Assembly: GCA_030637565.1 (NCBI GenBank)
Contig: DAOWGG010000058.1
Coordinates: 1-13,107, forward strand
Direction of reading: 5' to 3'
DNA: 13,107 bases
Source: Candidatus Peregrinibacteria bacterium
Lineage (GTDB): Bacteria; Patescibacteriota; Gracilibacteria; UM-FILTER-43-11
The notes beneath the pieces are model-generated. The model saw nothing but the letters and a program-made list of their open reading frames with translations, had not been told where the DNA came from and ran no database searches. This document shows positions 5,711 through 13,107 of the stretch, one piece after another (the first letter of the stretch is position 1; every line of letters starts with the position of its first letter). The position numbers were made by a program, and so were the translations under genes.

Positions 5711-7507
5711 ATGGAAGAGGTGAACAAAAGCTCAACAAAGGCTTCAAAAAACAAAAATTTAAAAATTGCTTTAATAGCAGTGGCTATTTTGTTATTTGGA
5801 GGTTTGGCTTACTTCGGAGCCAATAATACCGAGATGTTTCGGGCGATGATGGGAGGGGGTTATGGAGGTGGTTATCCAGGTGGCGGAGGTGGTTATCCAG
5901 GTGGCGGAGGTGGTTATCCAGGAGGATACCCCGATGGAGGTGGATATCCATTGCCAGACGGAGGGACGAATCCAATCCCATTACCAACCCCAACCGTTCC
6001 TTCAAAGCAGGAAGTAAATAAAGTAAGAGCAATGCAAGAATCCATGCCTCAGACACAGCCCACGACAACAATTCAGTCAAATAATCGTCTGTCACTTGAA
6101 GAGAGAGATGGGGTGAGTTGCTTAAATTTGCGCGGAAGCCAGCAGCTTTGGAAAACTTTTTATGTAAAAGAATATGGTGGATCGGGTGCTATTAATTTTT
6201 CTTATCATCCAAATGATGTCGAACTACTAAGTAGCCTGAATGGAGGCAACTTTCAGAAAGTGAACAACACAAAATTAGATGGCCCCTGTGGTCCGAATCC
6301 ATGTAGTCAGACAATCGATGGCAAAAGTACTTTTACGATCGAGCATCTATTAGATCAGGTGGGCGAGATTAAATTAAAATTAAGGGCCTATTCATGTAGT
6401 GAGGGTGGTACGGATTGTAGTGATTGGATGGATTCAAATGAAATCACACTCAATATCTATCCACAGGAAACCTCTTTATATGCAGACTTACAAGTGAGTG
6501 GGGATGCTCAAATCACTGAAGCTAGTCAAACCAAAAGCTACGCATTGACCGCTATAGATTTCAGGAGTGATGCCGTAACATCAATGAATTTTGATCTGAA
6601 TTATCTCAGTGTAATCGCAAATAAAGGAGTTATTAGTAATCTGACGAAGGACGGTCATCAGGTAAGATTCGATTACACTCCCAATCAAATCGGTAGCGGA
6701 ACACTAAATATAGATTATCAATGTAAAGATACTTTTTATGCCGTTACCGTTCCTCAGCCAGAAGCCCCTGTTCAAGAGGAGCCACCAGCTGAAGAGCCAA
6801 TTACAGAAACACCTGTTGAGGGGACCGAACCTGAAAATCCACAACAGCCACCAGTAGAGAATCAAATTATCTGCGGGAATGGTGTTGTTGAAGAGGGTGA
6901 GATTTGTGATGAAGGCGAAGGAAATAACAGCGATAGTTATCAATCAGCCCAGCATTGTAATGCAAGCTGTTCCGGATACGCCAATTATTGTGGTGATGAA
7001 ATAGTGAATGGTTCAGAGTCTTGTGATGGATCAGTTCCAGCCGCCAATACATGCACTAGTGAAATTGGGGCAGGAACAGTGGGAACCTTATTTTGTTCAT
7101 CGAATTGCACAATCAATACTTCCGCATGTAAAACTCACACGATTACCAATTGCCCTTCATCTATTCTTCCTCAAGATCCTCCAAACGCAAGGGGGAACCT
7201 TGTGATTACAGGGGGTGGAATATCTGCTCTAGACTGGGCAGTGGATGGAAGTGCGGTTGCGGGATCAGGCAACAGCCTTGCATTACAAGATTTATCAATA
7301 GGCAATCATACAGTCGTACTTAATGAAGTAGATGAATGTATTTTCGCAGTTGATCCATATACGTATGCCGATTATCTCGAAGCAAAACGAATTGCTAATT
7401 TAGGGGGGTATGTCCCAACCGCAGATGAGCTTATCCTTTATGATTACAATCTGGATGGGTCAATCACGACAGAAGATAGAATCGCTATTTATAATAATTT
7501 ACCGTAA
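5711..7507 (+). CDS. Membrane-anchored surface protein with Gly-Tyr-Pro repeats, Ig-like domains, Cys-rich module and half-dockerin
   Basis: A 598-residue protein. A basic N-terminus and one helix (18-36) make an uncleaved anchor, followed by FGANNTEMFRA, close to the YQNNPELFKAD and GYQNPELFKAD of the next two proteins. Then come a GGYPGGG-type repeat (48-84), a domain with several cysteines (135-251), an Ig-like domain (257-347), a Pro/Glu linker (348-385), and a cysteine-rich module starting CGNGVVEEGEICDEGE (388-403) with a second CGDEIVNGSESCDG copy (427-440), as in DUF4215 or the Myxococcus Cys-rich repeat. A beta-rich domain (480-545) and a dockerin-like end (549-598) follow; only its second loop, DYNLDGSITTED (578-589), keeps the calcium-binding pattern. 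It is probably displayed outside the membrane and may dock to a cohesin partner. A 4-base gap to the upstream stop supports co-transcription. Confidence 0.75.
   Translation: MEEVNKSSTKASKNKNLKIALIAVAILLFGGLAYFGANNTEMFRAMMGGGYGGGYPGGGGGYPGGGGGYPGGYPDGGGYPLPDGGTNPIPLPTPTVPSKQEVNKVRAMQESMPQTQPTTTIQSNNRLSLEERDGVSCLNLRGSQQLWKTFYVKEYGGSGAINFSYHPNDVELLSSLNGGNFQKVNNTKLDGPCGPNPCSQTIDGKSTFTIEHLLDQVGEIKLKLRAYSCSEGGTDCSDWMDSNEITLNIYPQETSLYADLQVSGDAQITEASQTKSYALTAIDFRSDAVTSMNFDLNYLSVIANKGVISNLTKDGHQVRFDYTPNQIGSGTLNIDYQCKDTFYAVTVPQPEAPVQEEPPAEEPITETPVEGTEPENPQQPPVENQIICGNGVVEEGEICDEGEGNNSDSYQSAQHCNASCSGYANYCGDEIVNGSESCDGSVPAANTCTSEIGAGTVGTLFCSSNCTINTSACKTHTITNCPSSILPQDPPNARGNLVITGGGISALDWAVDGSAVAGSGNSLALQDLSIGNHTVVLNEVDECIFAVDPYTYADYLEAKRIANLGGYVPTADELILYDYNLDGSITTEDRIAIYNNLP
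5864..5926 (+). repeat. Three tandem 21-bp units encoding GGGYPGG
   Basis: GGAGGTGGTTATCCAGGTGG plus one C repeats at 5864-5884 and 5885-5905 exactly; the third copy (5906-5926) diverges in its last bases. It encodes the flexible Gly-Tyr-Pro region just outside the membrane anchor. Near-identity at DNA level suggests recent expansion and likely length variation between strains. Confidence 0.85.
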
Positions 7508-7538
7508 TAAAACTAAATTTAATCTTATTCCTATATAT

Positions 7539-9575
7539 ATGTTAAACGAAAAATCTAAAACCGATAAACATTGGATCAAATCCGCTTTGATTTTTGTGTC
7601 CATGATTGCACTTGGGGCAATCGGATGGTTTGCTTATCAGAACAACCCAGAGCTTTTCAAAGCAGATCTTTCAATTGGTGCAGAAACAGTTCCGGGGGGA
7701 TATACACTTTATATTCCTAACGACTACACGGCCAATGAAAATGATGTGGGCGAACTAGAGGTGAAGGCCGCAGTGGATATGGATGATATTGAAAATTTCA
7801 GCATTGTTTTTCAATATGTATCTGAAAAGATCAGTATCAATGGTATTAATACTGAAGTCGGTGATTATCTTCATGGAATATCAACAACCTATATCAGTAA
7901 TGCTGGATCTGCTCCATTTACCCTTCGATTTGAACACGATCAAATGACGGCAGTATCACCAATCACTGCAGGGACAACCCTTTTCCGTTTAGAAATAGAG
8001 CTTTTACCAGGGTTTAGAAGTGGGCAGGCAACAATCGGAGCAACTTTTGGTACTGCTACAAATTGTCCTTCAACATCAGATTATTATTTTTGTGCGCAGT
8101 CTTCTGGTGGAGGAGGATATGTCACCAGTCCAGAATTCAGAGATGGTGTTATTTCTGTAACTAGCGGTGCTCCGTTGGGCGAGGGGGATATATGCGAACA
8201 ATTAGGAGATTGTAGTGGCAATGGATACTGCGATGGGATTCAATGTGTTTGTGATCCTGAATACGATGGTGCACGGTGTAATACTTGTAAGACAGGTTTT
8301 ACTGGCTATCCAGAATGTACCGAGGATATTTTTAGTAATTTAAAGTCGGCTATTCTTACGCTTAGTAACGATGCAATCAGTAATTTGGGTGAGCCAGAAC
8401 GAAAACAGGCTTATTCATCGGTTTATGTAATTGTTAAATCTTCAACAGCTGATGGTAAAAAAATCACGATTGAAGGAGATGAAATTACTCTTCATCAGGC
8501 CGGAATCAGTGAGCTGGAAAAAATAGGTAACGTTGCTGGCAGTATTATCGAAGGGATGGATATAGGGGGAACAGTCGGCGTTAATGCGAGTTTAGTTCCT
8601 GGAGTGGAGGGTGTTGTTAAATTAGAATCGGCAAACGGAAATGCAGATGGAAGTTTAGATGGAATTTCAAGTACATCTGGAGAAATACTTATTGTTCCTG
8701 CAATGGAATACACACTCATGCTTCATCCTTCTGTTAGCTATAAAGTAAGAATAGTTGGAGTTAATCAGGATGCCGTTGCTGATACCAACGCAGTAAGAGA
8801 CATCAACTATTCCGATTTAACCTGGATGCCTCAGCCTACTAATCGCCTAAAATCAGATGCTTTGGTGGGTGGACTTTTAGAAAGGGGTGATACAACAGGG
8901 AAAGGTCCAGTTTATGTGCAAGTGGATCGAGCGGATGTTGCTCCTATTCGTAGTAATGAGATTGTGGTGGAAGTCCCATCAGGTCCGATTATTGAATATT
9001 TACGTCGAGTAGGATCTAGCCCGATTGTAAAAGGGGGTCGTGTAACATTTACCGTAAAAGTAAGCGATGTCGATCAAATTAATGATATTCAGGATATCCG
9101 AACCTCAGTGGTTCGTTCAACTTACAACACCTACAGCGGAATTAACGCAGACGGTAGTGCAGTTTGGTTTACAGCAACTCCTCTTCCAAATGAAATAGTC
9201 GTGTCTGATAGTGGAACCGAAACACCAGAGGGAGAGACGGTGAGTCAGTATTTCAAAGTTTATTCTATTCCTGTTGAAATTCCACAGGATCCAAACCTAA
9301 CTGATGCGAGTGATTACAGAATTGTTCTATCCATCACAGACTCAGGTAACAATGAGAGCAATGCGGTAGCAACAGTTGCTATCGGAAACATAGCCAACGG
9401 AGATGTAAACGGGGATGGAAATGTAACAATGCTCGATGTGATCATGGCTTTTCAGATCGCAACGGGGGAGACTGCATCACCCACTGCATCACAGATTCAA
9501 GGGGCTGATATGAACAATAACGGAAATGTAACAATGCTCGATGTTGTTACATTATTTGAACAAGTTAATCAATAA
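7539..9575 (+). CDS. Membrane-anchored surface protein with cohesin-like domain, EGF-like module, Ig-like domain and full C-terminal dockerin
   Basis: A 678-residue protein. The frame is open further upstream, but I chose the ATG at 7539, which follows the previous stop by 31 bases and gives a basic N-terminus and helix (14-33) followed by YQNNPELFKAD (33-43). Residues 56-208 are a beta-sandwich with cohesin features: TLYIPN near its start, an FQYVSEKISI strand, and a closing FRDGVISV strand. Residues 216-263 are EGF-like (CSGNGYCDGIQCVCDPEYDG, then three more cysteines). Residues 481-618 form an Ig-like module related to those of the next gene (FTVKVSDVDQINDI). The C-terminus (621-675) is a two-loop type I dockerin with DVNGDGNVTMLDV and DMNNNGNVTMLDV. 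Dockerins bind cohesins with calcium. Carrying both on one chain makes it a candidate adaptor or self-assembling unit. No catalytic domain is visible. Confidence 0.8.
   Translation: MLNEKSKTDKHWIKSALIFVSMIALGAIGWFAYQNNPELFKADLSIGAETVPGGYTLYIPNDYTANENDVGELEVKAAVDMDDIENFSIVFQYVSEKISINGINTEVGDYLHGISTTYISNAGSAPFTLRFEHDQMTAVSPITAGTTLFRLEIELLPGFRSGQATIGATFGTATNCPSTSDYYFCAQSSGGGGYVTSPEFRDGVISVTSGAPLGEGDICEQLGDCSGNGYCDGIQCVCDPEYDGARCNTCKTGFTGYPECTEDIFSNLKSAILTLSNDAISNLGEPERKQAYSSVYVIVKSSTADGKKITIEGDEITLHQAGISELEKIGNVAGSIIEGMDIGGTVGVNASLVPGVEGVVKLESANGNADGSLDGISSTSGEILIVPAMEYTLMLHPSVSYKVRIVGVNQDAVADTNAVRDINYSDLTWMPQPTNRLKSDALVGGLLERGDTTGKGPVYVQVDRADVAPIRSNEIVVEVPSGPIIEYLRRVGSSPIVKGGRVTFTVKVSDVDQINDIQDIRTSVVRSTYNTYSGINADGSAVWFTATPLPNEIVVSDSGTETPEGETVSQYFKVYSIPVEIPQDPNLTDASDYRIVLSITDSGNNESNAVATVAIGNIANGDVNGDGNVTMLDVIMAFQIATGETASPTASQIQGADMNNNGNVTMLDVVTLFEQVNQ
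9417..9544 (+). repeat. Duplicated 23-bp block in the two dockerin loops
   Basis: An identical 23-base block at 9417-9439 and 9522-9544, 105 bases (35 codons) apart, encodes GNVTMLDV in both calcium loops. Synonymous identity suggests a recent duplication or conversion between the loops. The block contains ATGTAACAAT, similar to the intergenic boxes, but here it is explained by the Asn-Val-Thr-Met codons. Confidence 0.8.
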
Positions 9576-9608
9576 TAACCAAAAACCAATACCCATTATT
9601 TAAAAACC

Positions 9609-12600
9609 ATGGAAAACGAAAATAAAACACCAATGGAAATGAATCAGGAGCCCGTGAATACGGCACCCGTTCAAGAGTCCAATCAGCCACCAGTTGCTGA
9701 ATCTAAAATTGCTGAAACAGCAAAAACCTCCGTTGATTCTGTAGAGGTGAATCAGGATTCACCTAAAGAAGAAAAACAAAAATCCAAAAAAGGATGGAAA
9801 GTTTTAGCATTCGCTACTTTGGTTTTGGCAGTGGGCGCTTTGGGTTACTTTGGTTATCAGAATCCTGAATTGTTTAAAGCAGATATTACCGTATCGACAG
9901 TTCAGCCCACAGTTCCGACAGTGACAAAGCTTTATATTCCAAACTACGACACAAATCCTCAGGATAATGGAATGATCTCCATTTTAACTAAAAATAGTCC
10001 AGTTGCTGAAGATGTGGTGAGTGTGAGTTTCAAGTTAAAATACACTCCCGTTGATGCGCTAACTTTTAATGAGAATTCCATTATATTAGATGGATCTGTA
10101 TTCAGTTCAGCCGATTTGAAAAGTGTGAATACAAGCATTCCAGGTGAGGTGGTCGTGTCTTTCTTTTCCAGTACTCCAGCCGCCCTTAACGCCGACGATC
10201 AAGTGGTGATGAAGTTGGCAGTAGATGTCGATACAGACCCTGGAAGTACAGTTAATCTTCAGGTGGAAGATGTAGAAGTAGTTAAAAAAGTCGGAAGTGC
10301 TTTTGAAGTGAGTGATCAATTCACAACAATTGCCTCTGAAAAAATGAATATTGTAAGCAATCAAAATTTACGCGTTCTCAATGCAGAAGCATTAGACAGT
10401 AATCATGTATTGGTTCAATTTTCCGACCTAATGCAAGAGATTGGAAGTCATACCGATTACACTTTTGATAATGGGTTATCAGCTGTTATAGATGGTGTAA
10501 ATAGCGGTTATGATAGCGGCTATGATCAAAGCACAGTTATTGTAGAAACAGGCACTCAGGCAGCAGGTTCAGAATATAAAATAGCGGTTCAAGCTGGGAA
10601 TCCACAAGGAAATACAGATGGTGGACTGGGAACCGATTATATTTATGCAACATTTGATGGATATATAGATCCGTCTGACCCAGCTTATAGTGCAGTTGTT
10701 TTAAACTCAGTGGATGTGAATTCATCAACTGAAGTAGTTCTACATCTTTCAGGGAATGTAAGGTCAGAGTCGGTAACACCGATCAATATTGAAGTGGTAG
10801 AATTACTTCCTCCTGGAGGCAATTTGACAATCACAAACGCTGAGACGGTGAGTGGAAATACAATTCGTTTAACCACGGCTCAGCAAGTAGCCGATAAAAA
10901 TTATTTCATTCGCTTTAAGGGCGTTGAAGCTACCAATGATTTGCCATTAACGAACAATAAATCCGTTAATTTCCTTGGGCATACCGTGCCAGCGATGAGC
11001 ATGGAAAATGTAAGTCCGAGCACAGTAACCAATGAGGTGGATCAGGTAGTGGTGATTTTAGGTCAAAACCTAGACACGGTTGCCACTGCTCGTATTGATA
11101 CCACTCAAGTTCAAATCACTCAGCAGACCGCAGGAGCTTTGAGTATTACGGTTCCTAGTGGATTTACTGAGGGGGTTTATGGAATCACTTTAGTGAGTCA
11201 ATCGGGTGCAACCGCTACCCTTGAAAATGCGTTGGCCGTTAGCAATCCAGAAACACCAATGCGAATCATTTCGGAAGAATCCCGAGCCATTCCAAATCGA
11301 ATTGCTCCTGATGGAGAAACCGAAATCACTTTCTGGGTACTTGTTGATGACCCGGTAGGTCTTGCCAATATTGATAGTGTTAACATCGATTTAGAACAAA
11401 TTGGTGGAGATCGTGCACAGGAGATGGAAAAAGACCTTGGTCTTCAGTCTCAGTATCAACAATTTTATAAATACACCACCACGGTAGCCGAAATCACGCC
11501 AACTCAAGAAGATCCTTATCAGTTGGCAGTCCAAGTGCGAAAAGGAGATGAGGTGGCCAACGGAACGGTTGAAGTCGTTGTAACCCGAGATGTTTTGGGT
11601 AGTGTGGCGCCAACTTTAGATCAAATTTATGTAAGCCCAACCACAGTCGCTCCTGATGGCGAAACACCAGTTAAAATTTCTGCGAAAGTATCCGATCCAG
11701 ATGGCGCGGGAACCATTACTTCGGTAGTGGCTGATCTTGGGCCTTTGGGTGTTGGGTTTGTTTCCTTGTTATCTCTCGATGTAGCTGGAGAAGCGAATGA
11801 GCAAGTGACCGGTTGGTTTGAATCAGAAGAATTCACTATTCCAATCACAACCGCTGAGGGGCAATATAGCATTTCCGTTACTGCCTTGGATGACACGGGT
11901 GAAAGTGTAAACAAGACCTCAATACTTAATGTATCCGCATCGCTTACGGGGCCAACTATCGATCCAGAACGAAGTTATCTTAGTCCTCGAAATTCGATTC
12001 CAAAAGATGCTCGAACTCCATTCGCTATTCATGTAATGGTGAGCGATCCGAATGGTGTGGCTGACATCGATACGGTCAATGCTTATTTCGGAACGCTTGG
12101 AATGTCACCAGTGGCACTTTTGAAAGATCCGAATGCTTCTGACAATGCGAAGAGTGCTTTATATTCTTCATCGGACATCACGGTTCCAGCCACTGCACCA
12201 TTTGGAGGACATGAAATTGAAGTGGTCGCAACCGATTCCAGTGGAGGTACAGGCAGTGTGATTTTGCGAATGGAAGTAACCTATGAAGACTTTATTGGAG
12301 ATTCTCCAATTATCTTTGATGACAAATCATACACCACACCAAAAATCGCCATCAACGATGGTCAAACTCGTGTAACATTATATGCATTTGTTCGAGACGA
12401 TGACAACGACTTAGAATCGGTCGTTGTGAATTTAAGTGGTGTGGGCCAAGTTGGCCCAGAATTACCTCCTGACTTTGGTCAGGTTGGTGGTTCAGTGGTT
12501 GCTCCTGCAGTAGGAGATGGCACTTGCCCAACCAATTCCAGCACCATTGTGTGTATGCAGCCAAGCTTTAAAGAGGGGCGTGATGGTCAATGGTTTATTC

Positions 12601-13107
12601 TTCCAGATGTAACAATTTCAACCACCACACCAGCCAGCTCCGAACCTTATATGGTTGAGGTGATTGCAACTGATGCGGCATATAAAACCGCTCGTGGGGC
12701 ACTTCCTATTTCGGTTCGTGACAGCCAAGGCTTTGAGGCCGATAAAAACCCACCGATGATTGTGGGGGCTGTCCCAGTAGCACCTGGAAAAATAGAGGTG
12801 GTATTCAATGAAGAGATTTCAGCATTGTCCATTTCATCAAACGGTGAAGAATTTACCATTACAGAGCAGAGTGATGTAAGTAATAAGTTAAATGTTGTCG
12901 GAGCAACGATCAATGCGGCTGGAAATGTTGTAACACTTACGACAGCCTCTCAGGAGACAGGAGTGGAATATGTTTTAAGTGCTAGCAATGAAGTAACCGA
13001 TGCCGCTGGAATCGCATTGGTGAGTGGTAGCGCAAACCGTCAATATTTCACAGGTTTTGAGGAAAGTGATAGACAACCCGTTGTTCATTATGTATCTGCA
13101 ACCGACA
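9609..13107 (+). CDS. Giant membrane-anchored surface protein with cohesin-like domain and Ig-like/IPT repeats (partial, C-terminus missing)
   Basis: Open for 1166 codons from the ATG at 9609 to the window end, with no stop. Residues 1-62 are a hydrophilic cytoplasmic tail rich in Glu, Gln, Pro and Lys; 64-83 is the anchor helix, followed by GYQNPELFKADITV. Residues 105-245 form a beta-sandwich that starts KLYIPNYDT, like the cohesin-like domain of the previous protein. Next are two SbsA/Big_5-like Ig domains (about 246-350 and 361-454), an IPT/TIG domain (about 461-545, VSPSTVTNEVDQVVVILGQN), then four related modules of about 115 residues (552-667, 669-781, 782-897, 898-1044) marked by APDGETP and VSDPDG motifs, and another Big_5-like domain (1045-1156; KIEVVFNEEIS). 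It is probably a long stalk or adhesin holding a cohesin-like head close to the membrane. A dockerin may lie in the missing end. It follows the previous stop by 33 bases. Confidence 0.8.
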   Translation, partial: MENENKTPMEMNQEPVNTAPVQESNQPPVAESKIAETAKTSVDSVEVNQDSPKEEKQKSKKGWKVLAFATLVLAVGALGYFGYQNPELFKADITVSTVQPTVPTVTKLYIPNYDTNPQDNGMISILTKNSPVAEDVVSVSFKLKYTPVDALTFNENSIILDGSVFSSADLKSVNTSIPGEVVVSFFSSTPAALNADDQVVMKLAVDVDTDPGSTVNLQVEDVEVVKKVGSAFEVSDQFTTIASEKMNIVSNQNLRVLNAEALDSNHVLVQFSDLMQEIGSHTDYTFDNGLSAVIDGVNSGYDSGYDQSTVIVETGTQAAGSEYKIAVQAGNPQGNTDGGLGTDYIYATFDGYIDPSDPAYSAVVLNSVDVNSSTEVVLHLSGNVRSESVTPINIEVVELLPPGGNLTITNAETVSGNTIRLTTAQQVADKNYFIRFKGVEATNDLPLTNNKSVNFLGHTVPAMSMENVSPSTVTNEVDQVVVILGQNLDTVATARIDTTQVQITQQTAGALSITVPSGFTEGVYGITLVSQSGATATLENALAVSNPETPMRIISEESRAIPNRIAPDGETEITFWVLVDDPVGLANIDSVNIDLEQIGGDRAQEMEKDLGLQSQYQQFYKYTTTVAEITPTQEDPYQLAVQVRKGDEVANGTVEVVVTRDVLGSVAPTLDQIYVSPTTVAPDGETPVKISAKVSDPDGAGTITSVVADLGPLGVGFVSLLSLDVAGEANEQVTGWFESEEFTIPITTAEGQYSISVTALDDTGESVNKTSILNVSASLTGPTIDPERSYLSPRNSIPKDARTPFAIHVMVSDPNGVADIDTVNAYFGTLGMSPVALLKDPNASDNAKSALYSSSDITVPATAPFGGHEIEVVATDSSGGTGSVILRMEVTYEDFIGDSPIIFDDKSYTTPKIAINDGQTRVTLYAFVRDDDNDLESVVVNLSGVGQVGPELPPDFGQVGGSVVAPAVGDGTCPTNSSTIVCMQPSFKEGRDGQWFILPDVTISTTTPASSEPYMVEVIATDAAYKTARGALPISVRDSQGFEADKNPPMIVGAVPVAPGKIEVVFNEEISALSISSNGEEFTITEQSDVSNKLNVVGATINAAGNVVTLTTASQETGVEYVLSASNEVTDAAGIALVSGSANRQYFTGFEESDRQPVVHYVSATD

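Noticed and set aside
5864..5926. CRISPR-like array
   Set aside because: The three 21-bp units are contiguous, in frame, without spacers, and encode a glycine-rich linker.
5784..6095. Minus-strand open frame with a His/Leu-rich repeat
   Set aside because: It is the reverse complement of the 21-bp Gly-Tyr-Pro repeat and has no independent support.
7410..7538. N-terminal extension of the 7539 protein by 43 residues
   Set aside because: It lies inside the end of the previous gene in another frame and would hide the basic N-terminus plus anchor seen in the two sister proteins.
9417..12616. ATGTAACAAT copies in coding DNA as regulatory boxes
   Set aside because: They encode Asn/Asp-Val-Thr-Met/Ile with the common GTA-ACA codon pair, so protein sequence explains them; kept only as a caveat in the box finding.
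10107..12913. Several minus-strand open frames of 60-95 codons opposite the giant surface protein
   Set aside because: They have no recognisable domains or start signals and mirror a long, well-supported coding frame on the plus strand.

Overview
The window looks like chromosomal DNA from an uncultivated member of the Candidate Phyla Radiation (Patescibacteria), possibly Peregrinibacteria-like. This is an inference from gene content: small VirB2/TrbC-like membrane proteins, a VirB6-like protein, large dockerin-bearing surface proteins, a MopE-type metal-binding motif, and start codons that mostly lack a Shine-Dalgarno sequence. No ribosomal RNA, tRNA or taxonomic marker gene is present. All frames read normally with the standard code; UGA is not needed as a sense codon.

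Layout. Positions 1-4179 are read on the minus strand. A VirB6/TrbL-like polytopic protein (1690-4179) is followed by two small VirB2/TrbC-like proteins (1119-1697 and 753-1106) in a tight operon. Behind them, with its own promoter region, lies a further VirB2/TrbC-like protein carrying a MopE-like motif (1-583, cut by the window edge). Positions 4594-13107 are read on the plus strand as one likely operon: a YidC/Oxa1-like membrane insertase homologue (4594-5706) and three large proteins anchored by one N-terminal membrane helix, with long extracytoplasmic parts (5711-7507, 7539-9575, and 9609 to beyond the window end). Their outer parts contain cohesin-like beta-sandwiches, dockerin modules, Ig-like repeats, an EGF-like module, an IPT/TIG module and a CGNGVVEEGE-type cysteine-rich module.

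The two arms diverge from a 414-bp AT-rich regulatory region (4180-4593). It holds two sigma70-type promoters with almost identical -10 regions (16 of 17 bases), three exact copies of ATGTAACAATT and a 34-bp near-palindrome. The same TGTAAC core forms two tandem dyads (705-746) before the minus-strand gene at 1-583. This suggests that one regulator controls a type IV secretion or pilus-like apparatus together with a surface scaffold.

Working model (inference): the minus arm builds a VirB2/VirB6-type envelope machine. The plus arm builds a non-cellulosomal cohesin/dockerin surface assembly, inserted through a shared membrane-anchor sequence (NNPELFKA-like) and perhaps served by the co-transcribed YidC-like protein. 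Two genes run off the window: the one at 1-583 lacks its C-terminus and the one from 9609 lacks its C-terminus.
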